Assembly: GCF_900103445.1 (NCBI RefSeq)
Contig: NZ_FNHS01000014.1
Coordinates: 1-64,000, forward strand
DNA from: Methylobacterium phyllostachyos
Lineage (GTDB): Bacteria; Pseudomonadota; Alphaproteobacteria; Rhizobiales; Beijerinckiaceae
Direction: 5' to 3'
DNA length: 64,000 nt
The notes below the pieces were generated by a model. It was not told the origin of the DNA, ran no database searches, and was given only the letters and a program-made list of their open reading frames with translations. Positions 15,886-24,435 of this stretch are shown piece after piece (positions within the stretch are counted from its first letter, which is position 1; every line of letters starts with the position of its first letter). The position numbers and the translations under genes are program-made.

Positions 15886-17184
15886 TTGCGATGGCTGCAA
15901 TCCGTGTTCGGCTCTGACGGCTCCCCCATCGTTCAATATGTCGTGATCTTCGCCGTCATCTTCACGGCGCTGGCGGCCATCGTCTTCACGGTGCGGCGGC
16001 TCACCGGCCGCAGCCTGGCGCTGCCCGGACGGACCGGCAACCGCGGGCGCCAACCGCGGCTCGGCATCGTCGACGTCTATGAGCTCGACCGTGCCCGCCA
16101 GCTGATCCTGCTCCGGCGGGACAATGTCGAGCACCTGCTCCTCGTCGGCGGCCCGAACGACGTTGTGGTCGAGCGCAACATCCAGCGCGGCCAGCGTCCC
16201 TTGCCGGAGGCGTCCATCCGGCCGGATCCGGAGGCCCTGGATGAGCCCCTGCCGGATCCCCTGGTCCAGGGGGGACGCCTGCCGGAGCCGCCGCGCGCGC
16301 TGCCCGAAATGACCGGGCTGCGCTCCGAGCCCCTGTTCGATCCGGGCTTCGAGATGCCGGTGGTCGTGCCGTCGCCTGTCCCGCGCTCCGGGTCCGCGCC
16401 GTCCATCACCCTGCCGCTCGACCCCGCGCTACTGAGCGGCGACGAGCCGGGCCAAGACGTCTTCGCGCCCGTTTCGCCAGTCCCACCGCCCCCGCCGAAG
16501 GTCGCCGAGCCTCCGCCCGCGCCGTTGCGCGAGCCGGTCGCCCCGCGTCGGATCCTGAGCCGAACCGCACCGCCCCTCGTCGATCCGCGGCCTAGCCCCG
16601 CCTCCGCGCGCGCATCCGAGCCTGCGCCCGCCGGGATCCGGGCGGCACCGCCGGCCCCGGCCCTTGCCGTTCCCTCCGAACGCAGGACCGTCGATCCGGC
16701 GATCCTGTCCGACATGGCGCGGCAGCTTCAGGCCGCCTTGGCCCGCCCGGCCTCCGCGGTCACGCCGGCTCCCCCACCGTCGGCCCCGACCCCGCCGGCC
16801 GAGGGCATCGATCCGGTGGCGGCCGCGATGGCGTCCGCCCCGCCGGTCGAGCCCGCGCCGCCGCCCGAGCCGGTTCCGGCCCCACCGCTCCCGATGGTCG
16901 ATCCCCCCGTGCCGCCGGCTGCTCCGGCTGCTCCGGCCGCACCGCCGATCCCTCCGATGGTCCGGCGGGAGGTTCCACCCGCGGAGGTAGCATCGCCGCC
17001 CGCACCGACCCCGGTCCCGCCCGCGCCGCAGCCGGCACCGAAGGCGCCGCCGGCGTTCCGGCCCCCTCCCCCAACCGAGCCGCCGCGACCCGAGGCGAAG
17101 ACCGCGGGCAACCCGTTCTCGGTGGAGGAGATCGAGGCCGAATTCGCCCGCCTTCTGGGGCGTCCTCTGGACAAGCGGAGCTGA
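15886..17184 (+). CDS. fliO: FliO-like flagellar membrane protein with Pro-rich tail
   Basis: One membrane helix (IVQYVVIFAVIFTALAAIVF, residues 15-34) is followed by a small FliO-type cytoplasmic domain whose core DRARQLILLRRDNVEHLLLV and GGPNDVVVERNI are near-diagnostic. From about residue 110 to 410 of 432 the protein is a Pro/Ala/Arg-rich, low-complexity region, ending in a short charged segment (SVEEIEAEFARLLGRPLDKR). FliO helps assemble FliP in the export gate. The TTG at 15886 is the likely start (MRWLQSVFGSD). The CtrA box and the neighbouring flagellar operon support the assignment; only the short FliO core is conserved. Confidence 0.72.
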   Translation: MRWLQSVFGSDGSPIVQYVVIFAVIFTALAAIVFTVRRLTGRSLALPGRTGNRGRQPRLGIVDVYELDRARQLILLRRDNVEHLLLVGGPNDVVVERNIQRGQRPLPEASIRPDPEALDEPLPDPLVQGGRLPEPPRALPEMTGLRSEPLFDPGFEMPVVVPSPVPRSGSAPSITLPLDPALLSGDEPGQDVFAPVSPVPPPPPKVAEPPPAPLREPVAPRRILSRTAPPLVDPRPSPASARASEPAPAGIRAAPPAPALAVPSERRTVDPAILSDMARQLQAALARPASAVTPAPPPSAPTPPAEGIDPVAAAMASAPPVEPAPPPEPVPAPPLPMVDPPVPPAAPAAPAAPPIPPMVRREVPPAEVASPPAPTPVPPAPQPAPKAPPAFRPPPPTEPPRPEAKTAGNPFSVEEIEAEFARLLGRPLDKRS

Positions 17185-17228
17185 AGCCGTCTCCGGGCCC
17201 TGCGGGGACCAGCCGGCACCTTGTGGCG

Positions 17229-17244
17229 CTAACGATCGGTTAAC
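17229..17244 (+). promoter_or_regulatory. CtrA-like box before the 76-residue gene
   Basis: CTAA-CGATCGG-TTAAC differs from TTAA-N7-TTAAC by one base. It lies 37 bases upstream of the ATG at 17281, close enough to overlap the core promoter. Confidence 0.5.
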
Positions 17245-17280
17245 GCTCTGCTGGAACGCTCGCGTCCGGAGGTTGAACCG

Positions 17281-17511
17281 ATGCTTGCTCTGAACGCCGA
17301 TACCGCCCGCCGCAGCCGCGTTTACCGTGCCTTCAGGCTTGACCGCGCCGGACGCGTCGCCTCCGCCGAGATCGTCTCGGCCGAGGATGACGTCCAAGCG
17401 CGCCGTCAGGCCCGGGCCATGGTGGAGCGCGCCACGATCGAGCTCTGGGATCGGACGCGGTTCCTCGGCCGCTTCGAGCCCACGTTGCCGGACGGCGGCC
17501 AGTTCGCGTGA
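17281..17511 (+). CDS. Small conserved protein of unknown function
   Basis: The 76-residue product (AFRLDRAGRVASAEIVSAED, then QARRQARAMVERATIELWDR and a short FLGRFEP end) looks like a compact alpha/beta protein with no signal or membrane segment. A GGAGG lies about 7 bases before the ATG, supporting translation. I have no functional assignment. Its CtrA-like upstream site and closeness to the fliO-like gene suggest a link to the cell-cycle or motility regulon, which is inference only. Confidence 0.68.
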   Translation: MLALNADTARRSRVYRAFRLDRAGRVASAEIVSAEDDVQARRQARAMVERATIELWDRTRFLGRFEPTLPDGGQFA

Positions 17512-17533
17512 GCCAGCCCAGCTCTTGAGGACG

Positions 17534-18847
17534 TCAGGCGTTCTGGCGACCGGCCGTCTCAGGCATCGCCAGCACGGCGAGGAAGCTGAGGATCGCCGCG
17601 ACCGCCAGGTAGAACCCGACGTAGCCGATCCCGCCGAGGCTCACGAGTTCCTGGGCGATGTAGGGCGCCCCGGAGGCTCCCAGGATGCCCGCGAGATTGT
17701 AGGTGACGGAGGCGCCCGTGTAGCGCACCCGGGTCGGAAACAGCTCGGGCAGGACGGCGCCCATCGGGCCGAACACCCAGCCCATGGACAGGAGGGCAAG
17801 GCAGAGGAATCCGAGGACCGGCGGCCATGTCCCGGTGCCGGCGGCATGGCCCAGCATCGGCCCCATCAGGAAGCCGAGCCCGAACACCGCGGCCATTCCG
17901 GAGAGCAGCACTGGCCGACGCCCGAACCGGTCCGCGGCGGCCCCCGAGATCACGGTGCCGAGCGCCATGAAGCAGACCGCGATGCACTCGAACAGCAGGA
18001 AGGTCGGCCGCGCATAGCCGAGTGTGCCGGTGCCGTAGCCCAGCGCGAACACGGTCGAGAGATAGAACACCGCGTAGACCGCCACCATCGCGAAGGTGCC
18101 CATCAGGACCGCGCGCCCGTGCTGCGTCAGCATGGTGGCGAAGGGTACGCGCTCCGGCTGGGCTTGACTCAGCGCGGCCCTGAAGGCCGGCGTCTCGGTG
18201 AGCTTCAGGCGGACATACAGCCCGACGCCCACGAGCGCGGCCGAGGCCAGGAACGGCAGGCGCCAGCCCCAGGCCTGGAAGCTCTCGGGCGATAATCCGA
18301 AGCTCAGGGCCAGGAAGCCGAGATTGGCCAGGATGAACCCCACCGGCGCGCCGAGCTGCGGGAAGATCCCGTACCACGCCCGCCGGCCTGGCGGTGCGTT
18401 CTCGACCGCGAGCAGGGCGGCGCCGCCCCACTCACCGCCGAATCCGATTCCCTGGCCGCAGCGCAGGACGCAGAGCGCCGCCGGCGCCCACCAGCCGACA
18501 GACGCGTAGGTCGGCAGGCAGCCGATCAGGACCGTGGAGAGGCCCATGATCAGAAGGGAGGCCACCAACGTGGCCTTGCGGCCGACCCGATCACCGAAAT
18601 GCCCGAACAGGGCGGCGCCGACGGGCCGTGCCACGAAAGCGATCGCGAAGGTCGCGAAGGCGCTGAGCTGCTGCACGCCCGGGGCGCCCGCGGGGAAGAA
18701 GACTGGACCGATCACCAGGGCGGTGGCCGTGGCGTAGATGTAGAAGTCGAAGAACTCGATCGCGGTGCCGACGAAGCTCGCGGCGAGGATCCGTCCGGCA
18801 CTGGGCGGGACGTAGGTCGCGCTCGCGGATTCGACGGTCTGCAGCAT
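17534..18847 (-). CDS. MFS transporter, metabolite:H+ symporter type
   Basis: The 437-residue protein (from MLQTVES) has about 12 membrane helices. The MFS motif between helices 2 and 3 is GHFGDRVGRKATLVAS, and between helices 8 and 9 ISGAAADRFGRRPVLLSG. The N-terminal FVGTAIEFFDFYIYATATAL and QGIGFGGEWGGAALL are hallmarks of the MHS branch (proline/betaine, shikimate, alpha-ketoglutarate symporters). The substrate is not predictable. The open frame extends to 19597 through non-coding sequence; MLQ is the start that gives the standard N-terminus. It is divergent from dnaN. Confidence 0.9.
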   Translation of the reverse strand: MLQTVESASATYVPPSAGRILAASFVGTAIEFFDFYIYATATALVIGPVFFPAGAPGVQQLSAFATFAIAFVARPVGAALFGHFGDRVGRKATLVASLLIMGLSTVLIGCLPTYASVGWWAPAALCVLRCGQGIGFGGEWGGAALLAVENAPPGRRAWYGIFPQLGAPVGFILANLGFLALSFGLSPESFQAWGWRLPFLASAALVGVGLYVRLKLTETPAFRAALSQAQPERVPFATMLTQHGRAVLMGTFAMVAVYAVFYLSTVFALGYGTGTLGYARPTFLLFECIAVCFMALGTVISGAAADRFGRRPVLLSGMAAVFGLGFLMGPMLGHAAGTGTWPPVLGFLCLALLSMGWVFGPMGAVLPELFPTRVRYTGASVTYNLAGILGASGAPYIAQELVSLGGIGYVGFYLAVAAILSFLAVLAMPETAGRQNA

Positions 18848-19057
18848 GGCGGGTCGGGATGTTCGACGGCAAACGGGATGCGGCGCTTTCGCACGTGGAG
18901 GCGCGCGCGGAAACCCCGAAAACACGTCCAGGGCCGGTCGCCTGTGCGATGCAGCGGCCCCGGCCTTGCGTTCCCCGGTCCCCTTCGCCAAGCTGAACGG
19001 CCCTAGATCCGCGCGGGACGCCGGCCGCCGCGCCGTCCCTACCAGTCGAGTATTGCG

Positions 19058-20179
19058 ATGAGAGTCACTGTCGAGCGCGCGGCCCTGCTCAGGTCGCTCG
19101 GCCACGTGCACCGGGTCGTCGAGCGCCGCAACACGATCCCGATCCTGTCGAACGTGCTGCTGCGCGCGGAGGGGTCCGGGCTCCAGCTGCGTGCGACCGA
19201 CCTCGACATCGAGGTCACCGAGAGTGTTCCGGCCGACGTGTCGGATGCCGGCGCCACCACGGTGCCGGCGCACGTGATCTACGACATCGTGCGCAAGCTG
19301 CCCGACGGCGCGCAGGTCTCCCTGGAGACCGGCGGCGAATCCGGTCAGATGACGATCCGCTCGGGCCGCTCGCGCTTCGCGCTGGGCGCACTGCCGGAGG
19401 GCGACTTCCCGGATCTGGCAGCCGGCGAGATGCCGCACGGCTTTGAGATCGCGGCCGCAGACCTCAAGCGCCTGATCGACAAGACGCAGTTCGCGATCTC
19501 CACCGAGGAGACGCGCTACTATCTCAACGGCATCTACCTCCACACGCTGGAGACCGAGAACGGTCCCGTGATGCGGGCGGTGGCGACTGACGGTCACCGG
19601 CTCGCCCGGGTCGAGATCCCGGCGCCGCAGGGCAGCGTCGGCATGCCGGGCGTGATCGTGCCCCGCAAGGCGGTGGCCGAGATTCAGAAGCTTCTGGACG
19701 ATGGCGGCGAGTCCGTCGCGGTCGATCTCTCGCCCGCCAAGATCCGCCTGCGCTTCGCCGGCGGCCTGACCCTGATCTCCAAGCTGATCGACGGCACGTT
19801 CCCGGATTACCAGCGGGTGATCCCGGCCAACAACGACAAGCGGCTCACCGTCGAGCGCGATGCCTTCGCCAAGGCGGTGGACCGGGTCTCGACGATCTCG
19901 TCCGAGCGCGGGCGCGCCGTTAAGCTCGGCCTCGCCGAGGGCCGCCTCGCCCTCTCGGTGAACAACCCGGATTCGGGCAGCGCCACCGAGGAGCTCGATG
20001 TCGATTACGAGGCGGCCAACCTCGATATCGGCTTCAACGCCCGTTACCTCCTCGACATCACGGCGCAGCTCGAGGGCGATACCGCCCTGTTCAAGCTCGC
20101 CGACCCGGGCTCGCCGACCCTGATCCAGGACCGCGAAGGGGCGCCGGCGCTCTACGTGCTGATGCCGATGCGGGTGTGA
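19058..20179 (+). CDS. dnaN: DNA polymerase III beta subunit (sliding clamp)
   Basis: The 373-residue protein has the three-domain clamp length and family motifs (VVERRNTIPILSNVLLRAEG, LTLISKLIDGTFPDYQRVIP, the C-terminal YVLMPMRV). It tethers polymerase III to DNA and recruits other repair proteins. dnaA is not adjacent, so this is not a dnaA-dnaN locus; recF follows after a parDE pair. Its stop overlaps a GTG that could start parD. Confidence 0.98.
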   Translation: MRVTVERAALLRSLGHVHRVVERRNTIPILSNVLLRAEGSGLQLRATDLDIEVTESVPADVSDAGATTVPAHVIYDIVRKLPDGAQVSLETGGESGQMTIRSGRSRFALGALPEGDFPDLAAGEMPHGFEIAAADLKRLIDKTQFAISTEETRYYLNGIYLHTLETENGPVMRAVATDGHRLARVEIPAPQGSVGMPGVIVPRKAVAEIQKLLDDGGESVAVDLSPAKIRLRFAGGLTLISKLIDGTFPDYQRVIPANNDKRLTVERDAFAKAVDRVSTISSERGRAVKLGLAEGRLALSVNNPDSGSATEELDVDYEAANLDIGFNARYLLDITAQLEGDTALFKLADPGSPTLIQDREGAPALYVLMPMRV

Positions 20180-20187
20180 CGCACGCC

Positions 20188-20439
20188 ATGCCGAGAACCG
20201 TCGTCCTCGATCCCATCCAGGAGGCTTCGCTCGATCGTCTGATCGCGGCGGGCCGTTATGGCTCGCCGGAAGAGACGATCGCGGCCGGTGTCGCTCTGCT
20301 GCTCCGGCACGAGGACCGCCTCACGACCCTGCGTGAGGCTTGGCACGCGGGTGTCGAGAGCGGCGATTATGAACCCCTCGATGCGACGCTGGACGCCTTG
20401 GAGGCGCGCTATGGCGCGATGGAAAAGGCTGTTTCTTGA
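20188..20439 (+). CDS. parD: ParD-type antitoxin
   Basis: The 83-residue product has an N-terminal ribbon-helix-helix (TVVLDPIQEASLDRLIAAGR, then YGSPEETIAAGVALL) and the ParD-type C-terminal neutralising helix with LREAWHAGVESGDYEPLD. ParD binds ParE and represses the module. The ATG at 20188 is preferred; a GTG at 20176 overlapping the dnaN stop would add four residues. It starts 8 bases after dnaN and is followed in the same frame by parE. Confidence 0.87.
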   Translation: MPRTVVLDPIQEASLDRLIAAGRYGSPEETIAAGVALLLRHEDRLTTLREAWHAGVESGDYEPLDATLDALEARYGAMEKAVS

Positions 20440-20451
20440 AGCCTGTCGTGG

Positions 20452-20733
20452 TTGTCCCGGCAGGCCCGGGCGGACCTGCGTGAGCTTGGTGACGTCATCG
20501 CGGCCGACAATCCTCCACGTGCGCGCAGTTTCGTCTCAGAACTGCGCACCCGATGTCAGGCGCTCGGTCAAAGGCCGATGATGGGCAGACCTGCGCCGGA
20601 GATTGCGCCCGAGGTGCGGATCCTCGTATTCCGCTCCTATCTGATCCTCCATCGCGTCCTCGACGATCGCATCTCGATTGATCGCGTCGTGCATTCGGCC
20701 CGCGACCGCTCCACCTTGCTCCCCGATGAATGA
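20452..20733 (+). CDS. parE: ParE-type toxin, N-terminus doubtful
   Basis: The 93-residue frame from the TTG at 20452 matches the RelE/ParE fold: SRQARADLRELGDVIAADNP, the RPMMGRPAPEIAPEVRILVF core and the final DDRISIDRVVHSARD. ParE toxins usually poison DNA gyrase. A more typical N-terminus (MKPVV) is encoded from a TTG at 20436 that overlaps the parD stop, but in another frame; removing one base near 20449-20452 would fuse the two into MKPVVLSRQARADL. Either TTG at 20452 is used or the gene carries a +1 shift. Its stop overlaps the recF start (ATGAATGA). Confidence 0.8.
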   Translation: MSRQARADLRELGDVIAADNPPRARSFVSELRTRCQALGQRPMMGRPAPEIAPEVRILVFRSYLILHRVLDDRISIDRVVHSARDRSTLLPDE

Positions 20734-21862
20734 ACCCGACAGCGCCGGCAGCGCGCGCGTCACCCGCCTGATCGCCCGCGATTTCCGCAACCATGCCGAC
20801 CTCGAACTGAACCCCGCGGCCCGGTTCGTCGCGCTGGTCGGGGAGAACGGGGCGGGCAAAACCAACCTGCTCGAAGCGCTCTCGCTGTTCGTGCCGGGCC
20901 GGGGCCTGCGCCGGGCCGAGTTCGCCACCATGGCGCGCGCCGGGGGCCCCGGGGGCTTTGCCGTGTCCCTCACCCTCGACCGGGACGGCGCCGAGCATCG
21001 GCTCGGCACCGGCCTGGAGCCACCGGGGCCGGACGGGCGCACCAGCCGGCTCTGCCGGATCGACGGCGCCCCGGCCCCCTCCCCGGTGGCGTTCAGCGAG
21101 TTCCTGCGGGTGGTCTGGCTGACGCCGGACCTCGACGGGCTGTTCCGCGGCGCTGCGGGCGACCGGCGCCGGTTCCTCGATCGGCTCGTCCTGGCGGTGG
21201 ATGCCGGCCACGGGGCGCGGGTTTCCGCGATGGAGCGGGCCCTGCGCTCGCGCAACCGCCTGCTGGAGGACCGGCCCGACGACGACCGCTGGCTCGACGC
21301 GGTGGAGCGGGAGGTGGCCGAACTTGGTGTCGCCGTCGCGCTGGCCCGCCGGGAGACCGCGGAGCGCCTGGACCGGCTGATCGCCGAGACCCGGGACGAT
21401 TCCCAGCCCTTCCCCTGGGCCTCGATCCGCCTGGAGGGCGACCTCGACGACCTCGTCGCGGTCTGGCCGGCGATCGAGGCGGAGGACCGCTTCCGGCTGG
21501 CCCTGCGCAACGGCCGCCACCGGGACCGGGCGGCGGGCCGCACGCTGATCGGGCCGCAGACCAGCGACCTCGTGGTCCGTCACGGTCCCAAGGACGTGCC
21601 GGCGGGGACCGCCTCGACCGGCGAGCAGAAGGCCCTGTTGATCGGCCTCGTCCTGGCCCATGCGCGCCTCGTGCGCGCCATGAGCGGCATCGCCCCCGTG
21701 ATCCTCCTCGACGAGGTGGCGGCGCATCTCGATCCGCGCCGCCGCGCCGGCCTGTTCGAGGCGCTGGAGGCGCTGCCCGGTCAGGTCTGGATGACCGGCG
21801 CCGACCCGGACGCCTTCGCGCAGGCCGGCGACCGGACCGAGGTGCTGCGGATCGGGGCCTGA
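20726..21862 (+). CDS. recF: DNA replication/repair protein RecF
   Basis: RecF (378 residues from the ATG at 20726) is an SMC-like ATPase that loads RecA at gaps with RecO and RecR. Walker A GENGAGKTN lies near residue 39, the ABC signature-like STGEQKALLIGLVLAHARL near 305, and Walker B PVILLDEVAAHLDPRRR near 330. The TRLIARDFRNHADLEL N-terminus is typical. The start overlaps the parE stop. It converges with the chemoreceptor gene with a 3-base gap. Confidence 0.96.
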   Translation: MNEPDSAGSARVTRLIARDFRNHADLELNPAARFVALVGENGAGKTNLLEALSLFVPGRGLRRAEFATMARAGGPGGFAVSLTLDRDGAEHRLGTGLEPPGPDGRTSRLCRIDGAPAPSPVAFSEFLRVVWLTPDLDGLFRGAAGDRRRFLDRLVLAVDAGHGARVSAMERALRSRNRLLEDRPDDDRWLDAVEREVAELGVAVALARRETAERLDRLIAETRDDSQPFPWASIRLEGDLDDLVAVWPAIEAEDRFRLALRNGRHRDRAAGRTLIGPQTSDLVVRHGPKDVPAGTASTGEQKALLIGLVLAHARLVRAMSGIAPVILLDEVAAHLDPRRRAGLFEALEALPGQVWMTGADPDAFAQAGDRTEVLRIGA

Positions 21863-21865
21863 GCC

Positions 21866-23581
21866 TCAGGCCGCGCGGATCGTGTTCAGGAAGCGCGACA
21901 CCTCCGCCCCGAGCTGCTCGGACTGCCGCGACAACTCGCTCGCCGCGCCGAGCACCTGCGTGGCGGCCGCGCCGGTCGCCTCGGACGCCTGGGCCACGCC
22001 GACGATGTTGCTCGTCACCTGATCCGTCCCGGTCGCCGCCTGGGAGACGTTGCGGACGATCTCCTGGGTCGCCGCGCCCTGCTCCTCGACGGCCGCCGCG
22101 ATGGTCGTGGCGACCCCATTGATCTCGCGGATGCGCGCCGCGATCGTGTCGATGGCCGAGACCGCCTGCCCGGTCGCCCCCTGGATCTGATTGATCTGCT
22201 GGCTGATCTCCTCGGTGGCCTTGGCGGTCTGTCCGGCCAGCTCCTTCACCTCGGCCGCGACGACGGCGAAGCCCCGCCCGGCGTCGCCAGCCCGGGCCGC
22301 CTCGATCGTGGCGTTCAGCGCCAGCAGGTTGGTCTGCCCGGCGATGTTGGAGATCAGCCCGACCACCTCGCCGATGCGGGCTGCCGCCTGGCTGAGGTCC
22401 TGGACGAGGTGCTGGGTCTGGTCGGCCTCGCTGACCGCCAACTGGGCGAGGTCGGCCGAGCCGAGCACCTGCCGGCCGATCTCCTGCACCGAGGAGCCGA
22501 GTTCCTCGGCCGCCGCCGCCACGGTCTGCACGTTGGTGGAGGCTTCCTCGGCGGCCGCCGCCACGGTCGTGGACTGGCTGGCCGTCTCGGTGGCGCTCGC
22601 CGTCATGCTCTGGGCGGTCACCTGCAGCTCGGTGGCCGAGGACGACACCATCCCGACGATGCCGCCCACCGCCCGCTCGAACCCGTCGGCCAGTTCCAGC
22701 ATGGTGCGCCGGCGCTCCTCGGCCGCCGCCTCGTCGGCGCGGCGCTTGACCTCGGCCTCCTCGGCGGCCTTGCGGGCGACCATCGCCTTGATACCCTCCA
22801 CCGCCTTGCCGACCGCGCCGATCTCGTCCCGGCGGGCAGCCTCCCTGATGTCGGCGTCGATCTCACCCTGGGCCATGCGCTGCAGGACCCTGACCAGCCG
22901 ATCGAGCGGCCGCGTGATGCCCACCACCGCGATGAACACCGCCGCCAGCAGGCCCACCAGCATCCCGAGGCCGCTGACGATCATCAGGGTATGACGGGTG
23001 TTGTTGGTCTGGTCGGTCAGGTCGTCCGAGCCCTTCTGCATGTAGGCGGTGATCGCCTCGGCGAGGGCGTTGCCCTCCGCCAGCATGCCGGAGAAGGTCG
23101 GATCGATCGCCGTATGGATCAGCGCGATCGCCTGCTCGTTCTGGTTGCTGGTGCCGAGTCTGCGAACCTCGCTCACATCCTTGACGTAGCGCTCGATGCG
23201 GACCGTCAGCGCGTCAATGCGCGGCGCGAAGGTCTCAGCATGCGCCCGCAGAGTGGGAAGCAGCGCCTTCACATTGGGCAAGACGGCCTCGAAGCCCCGG
23301 TTGGCGTCCTGGATCTGGGCCGGATCGGTCTCCGCGATGACGCGATACACCCAATAATTGAGTTCGATCATCAAGCGGTTGAGCCGGCGCGCCTCGGCGA
23401 CGGCTGCCGCCTCGTTGCTGACGAAGCGGGTGTACCCGGCGTCGATCATCGTCATCTGTGATTGCGCATACCAGACACAGCTGCCGACGATCAGACTGAT
23501 CAGCGCAATGACGGTCGATATTTTGGGTAGAATATTGATATTTGACAGACGTAACACGGCTATAGACCTCCCGATCGACAT
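21866..23581 (-). CDS. Methyl-accepting chemotaxis protein
   Basis: The 571-residue receptor has an N-terminal membrane helix (ISTVIALISLIVGSCVWY), a periplasmic helical-bundle sensor of about 160 residues, a second helix (LGMLVGLLAAVFIAVVGI), a HAMP domain (RPLDRLVRVLQRMAQGEID) and a long cytoplasmic coiled coil with the hairpin tip AGQTNLLALNATIEAARAG, which binds CheA/CheW. No C-terminal CheR-docking pentapeptide is seen. The start MSIGRSIAVL is chosen over 23626 because the longer N-terminus is unusual. The ligand is unknown. Confidence 0.92.
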   Translation of the reverse strand: MSIGRSIAVLRLSNINILPKISTVIALISLIVGSCVWYAQSQMTMIDAGYTRFVSNEAAAVAEARRLNRLMIELNYWVYRVIAETDPAQIQDANRGFEAVLPNVKALLPTLRAHAETFAPRIDALTVRIERYVKDVSEVRRLGTSNQNEQAIALIHTAIDPTFSGMLAEGNALAEAITAYMQKGSDDLTDQTNNTRHTLMIVSGLGMLVGLLAAVFIAVVGITRPLDRLVRVLQRMAQGEIDADIREAARRDEIGAVGKAVEGIKAMVARKAAEEAEVKRRADEAAAEERRRTMLELADGFERAVGGIVGMVSSSATELQVTAQSMTASATETASQSTTVAAAAEEASTNVQTVAAAAEELGSSVQEIGRQVLGSADLAQLAVSEADQTQHLVQDLSQAAARIGEVVGLISNIAGQTNLLALNATIEAARAGDAGRGFAVVAAEVKELAGQTAKATEEISQQINQIQGATGQAVSAIDTIAARIREINGVATTIAAAVEEQGAATQEIVRNVSQAATGTDQVTSNIVGVAQASEATGAAATQVLGAASELSRQSEQLGAEVSRFLNTIRAA

Positions 23582-23992
23582 CTTTGACAGACGAGCGCGG
23601 GGCTGCTGAGTCGATGTTCTACGCAATAGTAAAATGATCTTAATAAATGGTTCTTGTCAAGGCGTAGTCTGCAAGACGCAACTCCATGTCTGGCTACAAT
23701 TATGCTGAACATTTATTGCGGTGATCAAGCGGATAGACCGGATAAATGAGTACTTCATTTATGAATGTGCGGCGGCCTGTATTGTGCGACAGCAACAGAC
23801 ATTTATGATTGCTTGTATGGATGTATATATTCAAGAATAGTTTGGCTCTTGCGGCCGGCGATCCGGGTACGGGCGTGGGCCGCCGGCGACCGAACGTCGC
23901 CACCGTGGCGCGGCCGGCCTTTTCTGCGGACGCTGGGGCGCCACATAGAGGACCGGCACGCGGGAGGCGCGTGCGCACGGAACTCTCGACGC
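23582..23992. other. AT-rich intergenic region with a palindrome
   Basis: This gap between the divergent chemoreceptor and VOC genes is visibly richer in A/T than its surroundings from about 23590 to 23840. It holds no convincing gene; short frames on both strands have no recognisable features. It contains the palindrome at 23742-23762 and probably both promoters. Confidence 0.6.
23742..23762. promoter_or_regulatory. Inverted repeat ATAAATGA-N5-TCATTTAT
   Basis: Two perfect 8-base arms flank GTACT in the AT-rich gap. The size and spacing fit an operator for a dimeric regulator of one of the divergent genes. Confidence 0.45.
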
Positions 23993-24388
23993 ATGTCCAA
24001 ACCGGTTCACGCCATGATCCGCGTTCTCGAAGAGGAACGCGCGCGCGACTACTACGCCCGTGCCTTCGGGCTCGAAGTCTCGGACCGATTCGACTTCCCG
24101 GATTTCACCCTGGTCTACCTGCGCGACCCCGCCTCGCCGTTCGAGCTGGAGCTCACCGTGAACAAGGGGCGCGACAAGCCCTACGATCTCGGCGACGGCT
24201 ACGGCCACATCGCCTTCGTGGTCGAGGACGTCGAGGCCGAGCATGCGCGGCACAAGCGCGAGGGTTTCACGGCCACCGACGTGAAGACGCTCAAGCACGG
24301 CGAGGAGGTCCTGGCGCGGTTCTTCTTCGCCACCGATCCGGACGGCTACAAGATCGAGGTCATCCAGCGCGGCGGGCGATTCGCCTGA
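23993..24388 (+). CDS. VOC-superfamily (glyoxalase I-like) protein
   Basis: The 131-residue protein has the paired beta-alpha-beta-beta-beta units of the vicinal oxygen chelate fold. Probable metal ligands are His in SKPVHAMIRV, Glu in FELELTVN, His in GYGHIAFVVED and Glu in GYKIEVIQ, the pattern and order of lactoylglutathione lyase, which detoxifies methylglyoxal with glutathione. The start ATG at 23993 follows weakly coding sequence. A divergent use of the fold on another substrate cannot be excluded. Confidence 0.85.
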   Translation: MSKPVHAMIRVLEEERARDYYARAFGLEVSDRFDFPDFTLVYLRDPASPFELELTVNKGRDKPYDLGDGYGHIAFVVEDVEAEHARHKREGFTATDVKTLKHGEEVLARFFFATDPDGYKIEVIQRGGRFA

Positions 24389-24435
24389 CCGCTTCGGATC
24401 GCCCGGACCAGCCGAGGAACCCGCAGCCGAGATCC

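Noticed and set aside
19058..21862. Replication origin region
   Set aside because: dnaN and recF are present but dnaA is not adjacent and I saw no cluster of DnaA boxes.
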